Shown here piece after piece: positions 30,181 through 39,167 of a stretch of DNA of 64,000 nucleotides. The translations under genes were made by a program, and so were the position numbers. The stretch is from Burkholderiales bacterium Ga0077544 (GTDB taxonomy: Bacteria; Pseudomonadota; Gammaproteobacteria; Burkholderiales; Burkholderiaceae_D): the NCBI GenBank assembly GCA_001464355.1, contig LNEU01000018.1, positions 124,001-188,000 of the forward strand, given 5' to 3'. The notes below the pieces were generated by a model, which saw nothing but the letters and a program-made list of their open reading frames with translations, had not been told where the DNA came from and searched no databases. Within the stretch, counting starts at the first letter, position 1. Each line of letters begins with the position of its first letter.

Positions 30181-31575
30181 TTAACCGTTATCGGTTTCGA
30201 TAAAGCGCATCTTGAAATTACGCCCCTTGATATTGCCATTGCTTAGCTGCGCATAGGCCTTGTCGGCCGCGCGCCTATCGAGCGCCACATAGGTCATGAA
30301 TTCAAACACATTGATCTTGCCGACCTGATCCTTGGTCAGTCCGACATCGCCGGTCAAGGCGCCGAGCAGATCGCCGGGACGCAATTTATCCTTCTTGCCA
30401 CCCATGATGCACAGCGTAACCATAGGTGCATGCAGGTCTGCACCCATGGCTGGTTCAGCCGATTTCAAGTCAAACCATTGTGCCGGCTTGTGCTGATATT
30501 CCTCGATCAGCTTGACCCATTTTTTCTCGTTCGGCGCACACAGACTGAGCGCCAGGCCTTTGTCCTGACCGCGACCGGTACGACCGATGCGATGGATATG
30601 CACTTCGGTATCTTTCGATACATCGACGTTGATGACAGCGCCCAGCGATTGAATATCCAGTCCGCGCGCGGCGACGTCGGTCGCTACTAAAACAGAACAG
30701 CTCTGATTGGCGAACAAGACCAGAATTTCATCGCGTTCGCGTTGTTCCAGTTCACCATATAAAGCCAGCGCGCTAAAACCTTGCTCGCGCAACTCTGCCG
30801 CCAACTCACGACAATGAATCTTGGTATTGCAGAAGGCCAGCGTCGATACCGGACGGTAATGCTTTAACAGCGTGGCGACGGCCGCGTTGCGATCGTCGTA
30901 GCCGACTTCGTAAAAGCGCTGTTCGATCTGATCATCATTGTGTTGCGCTTCGACTTTGACTTCTACCGGTTCACGCAAGAACTCTGCGCTGGCTTTGCGA
31001 ATATCGTCCGGGTAAGTCGCCGAGAACAGCAAGGTCTGGCGACGCGTAGGGCAGGCGCTGACGATGCCAGCGATCTCTTCATAAAAACCCATGTCGACCA
31101 TGCGGTCGGCCTCATCCAGCACCAGCGTCTGCACGGTGGACAGATTAATTGTGTTGCGACTGATGTGGTCGCGCAGGCGGCCCGGGGTGCCGACCACGAT
31201 ATGTGCACCGTGTTCCAGCGACGCGATTTGCGGTCGCATGGGCGCACCGCCGCACAGCGTCAGCACTTTGATGTTGTCGGTAAAGCGGGCCAGGCGGCGC
31301 AATTCATTGGAAACCTGATCCGCCAGTTCGCGTGTCGGGCAAATCACCAGCGCCTGTATTGCAAACCAGGTTGGATTCAACTTCTGCAGCATGCCGATAC
31401 CGAAGGCCGCCGTCTTGCCGCTGCCGGTCTTGGCCTGCGCAATCAAATCACGCAATTGCAAAATGACCGGCAGGCTTTGCGCCTGGATAGGTGTCATCTC
31501 GCGGTACCCCAGTGCGTCGAGATTGCTCAACATGGCGGGTGAAAGAGACAGGCTGGAGAAGGAACTTGGATTCAT
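30181..31575 (-). CDS. dbpA: ATP-dependent RNA helicase DbpA
   Basis: DEAD-box motifs AKTGSGKT, PTRELADQV, DEAD, SAT, HRIGRTGR; C-terminal DbpA-type RNA-binding region. Confidence 0.93.
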   Translation of the reverse strand: MNPSSFSSLSLSPAMLSNLDALGYREMTPIQAQSLPVILQLRDLIAQAKTGSGKTAAFGIGMLQKLNPTWFAIQALVICPTRELADQVSNELRRLARFTDNIKVLTLCGGAPMRPQIASLEHGAHIVVGTPGRLRDHISRNTINLSTVQTLVLDEADRMVDMGFYEEIAGIVSACPTRRQTLLFSATYPDDIRKASAEFLREPVEVKVEAQHNDDQIEQRFYEVGYDDRNAAVATLLKHYRPVSTLAFCNTKIHCRELAAELREQGFSALALYGELEQRERDEILVLFANQSCSVLVATDVAARGLDIQSLGAVINVDVSKDTEVHIHRIGRTGRGQDKGLALSLCAPNEKKWVKLIEEYQHKPAQWFDLKSAEPAMGADLHAPMVTLCIMGGKKDKLRPGDLLGALTGDVGLTKDQVGKINVFEFMTYVALDRRAADKAYAQLSNGNIKGRNFKMRFIETDNG

Positions 31576-31954
31576 GAGTGGCTAGCGTGATGCAGAAAAG
31601 GACTCGCAGTCTAACAGGCATGGAGCAATAGATGAAAAGCGCGGTGAAAGTTGGCGTGAGCCTACGGTTTTTACAAGTTCAGGCAATCGTCAGTAATTCA
31701 CGTAAAAACAGGCGAAATTTCATGACCGAAGATGCCATACCACATTATGAAAAATTACTATCGCGATGCAGCATATAAAAATTTCAATGAGCAAAATATC
31801 GTTTCATATACAGAAAAACAGAATGTAACCACATGAATATAAACGATTAAATATATTTAAAATATCTTATATAAGACATTGTTGCTCCGCAAAATATCTC
31901 CTATGATTAAGGCAGATTTTCGTTTGTGCACTTATAAAACTTAGGAGACACATC

Positions 31955-33283
<1,329 letters not shown>

Positions 33284-33291
33284 AATGACTG

Positions 33292-33328
33292 CTGCAAGGC
33301 CGAACTTCACAAGAGTGCGGCCTTGCAG
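33292..33328 (+). repeat. Perfect 11 bp intergenic hairpin between aceA and aceB
   Basis: CTGCAAGGCCG-15 nt-CGGCCTTGCAG. Confidence 0.75.
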
Positions 33329-33445
33329 AGAACAAAACCCGGCATCAAACGAAGCATGAAATCATTTTCACAACGTTAAAACACAATCTTTAAAACTGAT
33401 TTTTATAACTGATTTTCTATAACTAATTAATAGACGGAGACAAGC

Positions 33446-35044
33446 ATGGCAGAGATCACACTAGACATCCCGGCAGGAATCGAGATTGAAGGCGAATTCA
33501 ACGAAGAATACGAACAAGTGTTGACGCCTGATGCCCTAGCGCTGGTCGTTAAATTGAGCCGTGCATTTGAAGCACGCCGGCAGACTTTGCTGCAGATGCG
33601 TGTCGACCGTGCGAAGCGCATCGATGGCGGCGAGCGTCCGGACTTTTTGCCGGAGACCGCACACATCCGTGCCGGCGACTGGCGCATCGCACCGATACCG
33701 GCTGCACTCGAATGCCGTCGCGTCGAAATTACCGGGCCGGTCGATCGCAAGATGGTGATCAATGCATTGAACTGCGGTGCGGATATGTACATGGCCGATT
33801 TTGAAGATGCCAATACGCCTAGCTGGGACAACCAGATTCGCGGCCAGATCAATCTGATCGATGCCGTGCGCAAGACCATTACGCTGGATACCAACGGCAA
33901 GCATTACCAGCTCAATGACAAGCTCGCGACGCTGATGGTGAGACCCCGTGGCTGGCATCTGGATGAAAAACATGTGCTGGTCGATGGCAAGCGCGTGTCC
34001 GGTGGCATCTTCGACTTTGCACTGTTCATGTTCCATAACGCGCATGCATTGCTGGCGAGTGGTGCGGGCCCGTATTTCTACCTGCCCAAACTGGAATCGC
34101 ATCTGGAAGCACGTCTGTGGAACGACATCTTTGTCATGACGCAGCGCGAGATGGGTCTGCCGCAAGGAACCATCAAGGCCACCGTATTGATAGAAACCAT
34201 ACTCGCTGCATTCGAGATGGATGAAATCCTGTATGAACTGAGAGAGCATAGTGCGGGCCTGAATGCAGGGCGCTGGGATTACATTTTCTCGTGCATCAAG
34301 AAGTTCCGGCTCGACAAAAATTTTTGCCTGGCCGATCGCGCCAAAGTAACGATGACGGTTCCGTTCATGCGTTCCTATGCGTTGCTGCTGCTGAAAATCT
34401 GCCATCAACGCGGCGCGCACGCGATGGGCGGCATGGCGGCCTTGATCCCTATCAAAAACGATCCGGTGAAAAATGAAATAGCGATGAACGCTGTGCGTCT
34501 CGACAAAGAGCGCGATGCCATCGATGGCTATGACGGTGGCTGGGTCGCGCATCCGGGTCTGGTCGATCTGGCCATGACGGAATTCAAGAAAGTCCTGGGC
34601 GACAAGCCTAACCAGATAGGCAAATTGCGGCCCGACGTCAGTGTCGCCGCAGCCGACTTGCTGGACTTTCAGCCCGAGAAGCCGATCACCGAAACCGGCC
34701 TGCGTTACAACATCAATGTCGGCATCCATTATCTGGGTAGCTGGCTCGACGGCAATGGCTGCGTACCTATCCATAACTTGATGGAAGACGCCGCCACTGC
34801 AGAAATCAGCCGCTCGCAAGTGTGGCAATGGATACGCTCGGACAAGGGCGTGCTGGAAGACGGCCGCAAGATCACAGTCGAGATGGTGCGCGGCCTTATC
34901 AAGGAAGAGCTGGCCAAGGTCAAGATGTTCGCCCCTAACGGCAACAGTGCTAGCTATGCACGTGCCGCACAGATATTTGAAGAAATGTCGACGGCAGAAT
35001 CGTTTGCGGAATTTTTGACCTTGCCGCTGTACGAAGAAATCTGA
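33446..35044 (+). CDS. aceB: Malate synthase A
   Basis: MADFEDANTPSWDNQIRGQINL, RPRGWHLDEKHVLVDG, GMAALIPIKNDP, NVGIHYLGSWLDGNGCVPIHNLMEDAATAEISRSQVWQW. Confidence 0.97.
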   Translation: MAEITLDIPAGIEIEGEFNEEYEQVLTPDALALVVKLSRAFEARRQTLLQMRVDRAKRIDGGERPDFLPETAHIRAGDWRIAPIPAALECRRVEITGPVDRKMVINALNCGADMYMADFEDANTPSWDNQIRGQINLIDAVRKTITLDTNGKHYQLNDKLATLMVRPRGWHLDEKHVLVDGKRVSGGIFDFALFMFHNAHALLASGAGPYFYLPKLESHLEARLWNDIFVMTQREMGLPQGTIKATVLIETILAAFEMDEILYELREHSAGLNAGRWDYIFSCIKKFRLDKNFCLADRAKVTMTVPFMRSYALLLLKICHQRGAHAMGGMAALIPIKNDPVKNEIAMNAVRLDKERDAIDGYDGGWVAHPGLVDLAMTEFKKVLGDKPNQIGKLRPDVSVAAADLLDFQPEKPITETGLRYNINVGIHYLGSWLDGNGCVPIHNLMEDAATAEISRSQVWQWIRSDKGVLEDGRKITVEMVRGLIKEELAKVKMFAPNGNSASYARAAQIFEEMSTAESFAEFLTLPLYEEI

Positions 35045-35067
35045 TCGAAGAAATTTAATTCGGGGGA

Positions 35068-35095
35068 GGGGGCTGCATCGCGCAGTCCCCGTTTT
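35068..35095 (+). terminator. Rho-independent terminator downstream of aceB
   Basis: GGGGGCTGC-atcgc-GCAGTCCCC followed by GTTTTG. Confidence 0.7.
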
Positions 35096-35360
35096 GTCCA
35101 TTGACCTTCAAGACGGACGGCAAATCTCTGTTGCTGTGACAGGATTTGCCACTTCGCTTTGCATCTCGTAATGAGATCGCGTCACGTCAAGTCAAGTCAG
35201 CAATGTCGATGCCTAGGAATTGTTTAATTTTAAACCCACAATTTAATTTGGATTTCGCCAACTATAATTGGCAAGCTATTCGTAACAAGATGAAATGAAA
35301 TGTTTCGTTTTTTTCATTACTTTTTTATATAAAACAAGTTTGCCAACTGAGGTAATTGCA

Positions 35361-35963
35361 ATGAAGTGTTGTCAGTGTTCATCGCTAGCAATGTATCAAG
35401 TAACAGTGAAAAATTTCCCGCTGTGTCTAGATTGCTACTTAAAGTTTTCGCAAATTCAGCAACGAGAGCTTGAGAATCATGAGCGCATGGCTAATTTTCA
35501 CATGGATGAAATGTCTGCGGTAACTGGTCTTCCTTCGCTTGGCCCACGTTTTCCTGCTCGTCCTCTACCGGTAATCGTTTCAGGAGTGAGATTGAATAAT
35601 ATTTCTGTAAACAACAGCGTGGTTGGCACCATAAATACTGGCTCTATTGGCAGTGTTGATCAATCTATCTCAGCATTAGTTCAATGTGGAGCCCCCAATG
35701 TGGCTGCCGCAATAAAAGGTCTCTCTGAAGCCGTTCTCCAAAGTAGCGACCTAACGCCAAATCAAAAAAATGAAATAATAGAAAGTCTCAGTGTTCTCGC
35801 AAAAGAGGCTGCGACACCACAAGACCAACGTCGAAATACAGTTGCTGCCGCTTTACTTGAGCGAGCTACGCAGATAACTGCTCTGGCAAACGATGTAGCT
35901 GATATATGCTCTAAGTGGTGGCCAGTTATAGCTGCTTTATTTTCAGGGGCCTCAAATTCCTAA
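35361..35963 (+). CDS. Hypothetical protein with N-terminal zinc-ribbon-like cysteines (track start 35295; likely start 35361)
   Basis: MKCCQCSSLAMYQV...LCLDCY; central VVGTINTGSIGSVDQSISAL; C-terminal hydrophobic helix; GAGG upstream of ATG. Confidence 0.65.
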   Translation: MKCCQCSSLAMYQVTVKNFPLCLDCYLKFSQIQQRELENHERMANFHMDEMSAVTGLPSLGPRFPARPLPVIVSGVRLNNISVNNSVVGTINTGSIGSVDQSISALVQCGAPNVAAAIKGLSEAVLQSSDLTPNQKNEIIESLSVLAKEAATPQDQRRNTVAAALLERATQITALANDVADICSKWWPVIAALFSGASNS

Positions 35964-35986
35964 CCGCTCATTAAAGAAAACGTTAG

Positions 35987-36697
35987 ATGTCAGTTACCCT
36001 TCGCCGCATATTTGACGCGCAACCTGCCACTTGGCAAGAACTCGAGTTGTTAGTTGAGAAAGCCTTTGTAGAAATGGGTTATGAAACCCACAGAGGCCAT
36101 GAGTTGAAAACTGTCCGTGGCAAAGTAAAAGTGGATGTATACGCAGTAAAGCGGAGTACCCCAATACCAACGGTCGTTCTATGTGAATGCAAATATTGGG
36201 CAAAGCCCGTAGAACAAAATACTGTATACGGCTTTCGTTCTATCTGTGCTGATGTAGGTGCTCATTTCGGTCTCATTATTTCGCGCGAAGGGTTTCAGTC
36301 GGGGGCAAATGAAACTCGTGAGGCAACAAATGTTCATTTACTCGACTTTAATGCTTTTCAGGAAACGTTCTTTGATGAATGGCGCACAGGAATTTTCATG
36401 AAATTCGCACAAATGAGTGACGTACTAATGCCTCTTATTTACAACCGCTATAGCATCAAAGACGCAACCCTTGAAGCAAAACTTAATGACCTGAATCCAT
36501 TCGTGAAATATGAAATGTTTTTTGGTGAGCGCAGCTTTAGTTCTTACTTCGTCCGGAACGATGATCTTCCCGTCGAACTCACAGATCCGCGAGGACATCC
36601 TAAAGAACTGCGGCGTATGACCATTCGTTCACATCGTGAGTACTTTGAAGTTGCTGCGCAAGGAGCAGAAGATGCGAATAAACATTTTGAGCTCTAA
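35987..36697 (+). CDS. Mrr-like restriction endonuclease-fold protein
   Basis: WQELELLVEKAFVEMGYETHRG...KVKVDVYAV...VVLCECKYW: PD-(D/E)xK core (D...ExK) typical of Mrr_cat. Confidence 0.75.
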   Translation: MSVTLRRIFDAQPATWQELELLVEKAFVEMGYETHRGHELKTVRGKVKVDVYAVKRSTPIPTVVLCECKYWAKPVEQNTVYGFRSICADVGAHFGLIISREGFQSGANETREATNVHLLDFNAFQETFFDEWRTGIFMKFAQMSDVLMPLIYNRYSIKDATLEAKLNDLNPFVKYEMFFGERSFSSYFVRNDDLPVELTDPRGHPKELRRMTIRSHREYFEVAAQGAEDANKHFEL

Positions 36698-36798
36698 CAT
36701 TTCGTTTAATAGATGCGTCCAATGGCTAAGTTTTTGGCATTCCTTCATGTTGCGCACTTTTGTAAAATTGGCTGCCGCTCACCCTGACTTACCCATTT

Positions 36799-36812
36799 TT
36801 GATTTGGATCAA
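36799..36812. promoter_or_regulatory. FNR/ANR box upstream of hemN
   Basis: TTGAT-TTGG-ATCAA, perfect match to consensus TTGATN4ATCAA; TAGACT -10-like element at about 36834-36839 with class II spacing. Confidence 0.88.
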
Positions 36813-36896
36813 GATCACCCAACCCCGTCTCCGTAGACTCCACCTGCGGTCGTGACATGTCCTGATTTCGGGGCAGTCGATCGCCGGAACGGGAAA

Positions 36897-38339
36897 ATGA
36901 CAGCTTCAGCGATACCAATCACTTTGCTTCCTTCGGTGGAATTCGATGCGCAACTGATACGCAAGTTGAATCAGGTGGGTCCGCGTTACACGTCTTATCC
37001 AACAGCTGATCGCTTCACGGCGGAGTTCGGCTATCGAGATTATCTGCAGGCGGTAACGGGTGCGCGCGCACGCAGCAATACCCACCCCTTGTCCGTTTAC
37101 ATACACATCCCGTTTTGCGAGTCGATTTGTTACTACTGCGGTTGCAACAAGGTGGTGACCAAGGATCACAGCAAGGCGGTGACCTATCTGAGTTATCTGA
37201 AGCGCGAGATTGAAATGCAGGGTCGCCTGCTGGTCGGCGCCAATCAGATCGAGCAATTGCACTTTGGCGGCGGCACGCCGACTTATCTGACTGATGCGCA
37301 GATGGAGGATCTGATGGCGCATTTGCGTCGCTGGTTTAGCTTCGCGTCAGATGCGAATGGCGAATATTCTATTGAAGTCGATCCGCGTACCGTTACGCGC
37401 GAGCGCGTCCATGCCTTGCGTCGCCAGGGTTTTAACCGCATCAGTCTGGGTGTGCAAGACTTCGACGCCGATGTGCAGAAGGCCGTCAATCGCATCCAGC
37501 CCGAGAGTGAAACACTGGAAGTCATCAGCGCCGCGCGCGAAGCGCAGTTCCGTTCTATCAGCATCGATTTGATTTATGGCTTGCCGAAGCAGAACCTGAT
37601 CACCATGAATCAGACGTTGAACAAGGTGATTGCAGCCGACCCCGACCGTATTTCGATCTACAACTATGCGCACTTGCCGCATTTGTTCAAGCCGCAGCGC
37701 CGTATTGCCGAGGCTGACTTGCCGGATCTGGAAACCAAGCTCGACATGCTGGCGCTCTGCATCAAGCGTCTGACCGAGGCTGGTTATGTGTATATCGGCA
37801 TGGATCATTTTGCCAAGCCGACCGATGATCTGGCGATCGCGCAAAGACAGGGACGCTTGCATCGCAACTTCCAGGGGTATTCCACCCATGTCGGTGCTGA
37901 TCTGATTGCCTGCGGGATTTCCGCCATCAGCGCCGTCGGTGCAACTTATAGCCAGAACGTGAAAACGCTGGATGAATACTACGAGCAGATAGAGCAAAAT
38001 GAATTGCCGATTGCGCGCGGCATCAAACTGACGATGGATGATCTGCTGCGACGCATCATCATCCAGATGCTGATGTGTAATTTCGAGCTGTCGGTGGCGG
38101 CAATCGAGCTGGCTTATCCGATTTCGTTTCACACTTATTTTGCAGGCGAGCTGGAGAAATTGCGCGTGCTGGAACAAGACGGCTTGCTGATTATCGATGA
38201 TGAATGGATCAGCGTCACACTCAAGGGACGCCTGTTGATCCGCAATATCTGCATGGTGTTCGATCGTTATTTGAACGCTGCCGCCGATGCTGCAAGCAAG
38301 ACTGGCGTTCGACCGTTACGCCATTCCAAAACTATTTGA
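36897..38339 (+). CDS. hemN: Oxygen-independent coproporphyrinogen III oxidase
   Basis: VGPRYTSYPTADRF, YIHIPFCESICYYCGCNKVVTKD (radical SAM CxxxCxxC), LHFGGGTPTYL. Confidence 0.95.
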   Translation: MTASAIPITLLPSVEFDAQLIRKLNQVGPRYTSYPTADRFTAEFGYRDYLQAVTGARARSNTHPLSVYIHIPFCESICYYCGCNKVVTKDHSKAVTYLSYLKREIEMQGRLLVGANQIEQLHFGGGTPTYLTDAQMEDLMAHLRRWFSFASDANGEYSIEVDPRTVTRERVHALRRQGFNRISLGVQDFDADVQKAVNRIQPESETLEVISAAREAQFRSISIDLIYGLPKQNLITMNQTLNKVIAADPDRISIYNYAHLPHLFKPQRRIAEADLPDLETKLDMLALCIKRLTEAGYVYIGMDHFAKPTDDLAIAQRQGRLHRNFQGYSTHVGADLIACGISAISAVGATYSQNVKTLDEYYEQIEQNELPIARGIKLTMDDLLRRIIIQMLMCNFELSVAAIELAYPISFHTYFAGELEKLRVLEQDGLLIIDDEWISVTLKGRLLIRNICMVFDRYLNAAADAASKTGVRPLRHSKTI

Positions 38340-38351
38340 CGCGGGGAGCGC

Positions 38352-39167
38352 GTGACTGGATTCAGCCTTCTTCCATTCTTCATGATAGGCCTGCTCGGCG
38401 GCTTGCATTGCATAGGCATGTGCGGCGGCATCGTCAGCGCATTCACGGCTGCATCGAAACCTGCGCGCGCCTTTCCGGTTGCGGTGGTGGGCGTGCAGCT
38501 GACGCAGACGCTTGCATGGGATAACGTGACGCGGGTCTTTGCATACAACGCCGGTCGCATCGGCAGTTATGCGATTGCCGGTGCCATCGTGGGTAGCGTC
38601 GCCGGCAGCATTCACTCTCTGGCAGGTCTTGCATCGTTGCAACTAGCCGGCTACTGGCTGGCAAATCTGATGCTGGTGGTACTGGGCTTGTATTTGATGG
38701 ATGTATGGCGCGGCCTGGCCTATCTGGAAAATTTCGGACAAATTATCTGGCGACATATACAACCATTGATGAAGCATTTGCTGCCCATCGATCATGCAGG
38801 CAAAGCCTTTGCGCTCGGCGGATTGTGGGGCTGGCTGCCGTGCGGCATGGTCTATAGCGTGTTGCTGACGGCGATGTTCACCGGTAGTGCAGTGTCTGGT
38901 GCCAGCGTCATGCTGGCGTTCGGTTTGGGAACCTTGCCGATGATGCTGGGCCTGGGATTGATCGGTAGCCGGCTGCGCGTATGGTCGCAGCAACGCGCGG
39001 TGCGCATGGCTTGCGGTGCGCTGGTACTGGCCTTTGGCGTGCTGGGTCTGATGCGCGCCAGTGGCATGTCGGCCGGCTATATGGATGTGTTCTGTATTTC
39101 ACCGCCATCGATGGCTGTTGTCACGCCTGCCGCGAGCACGCCAGCGATACTGGAAGTGGCGCAATGA
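38352..39167 (+). CDS. Sulfite exporter TauE/SafE-family-like membrane protein (CcoI-linked type)
   Basis: GLLGGLHCIGMCGGIVSAF and GLWGWLPCGMVYSVL; stop overlaps ccoI start. Confidence 0.82.
   Translation: MTGFSLLPFFMIGLLGGLHCIGMCGGIVSAFTAASKPARAFPVAVVGVQLTQTLAWDNVTRVFAYNAGRIGSYAIAGAIVGSVAGSIHSLAGLASLQLAGYWLANLMLVVLGLYLMDVWRGLAYLENFGQIIWRHIQPLMKHLLPIDHAGKAFALGGLWGWLPCGMVYSVLLTAMFTGSAVSGASVMLAFGLGTLPMMLGLGLIGSRLRVWSQQRAVRMACGALVLAFGVLGLMRASGMSAGYMDVFCISPPSMAVVTPAASTPAILEVAQ

Noticed and set aside
33536-35101. 521 aa antisense ORF opposite aceB
   Set aside because: Mirror ORF produced by codon bias of a strongly conserved sense gene; His/Gln/Arg-rich composition typical of antisense translation; no SD or family resemblance.
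35130-35200. Short tandem GTCAAGTCAAGTCA between aceB and the accessory module
   Set aside because: Only about three partial units; too short to interpret.
36636-36836. 66 aa ORF overlapping the end of the Mrr-like gene
   Set aside because: Out-of-frame overlap with no SD; covers the attC-like and FNR-box regions.
37347-38177. 276 aa antisense ORF opposite hemN
   Set aside because: Same codon-bias artefact; sense strand is clearly HemN.
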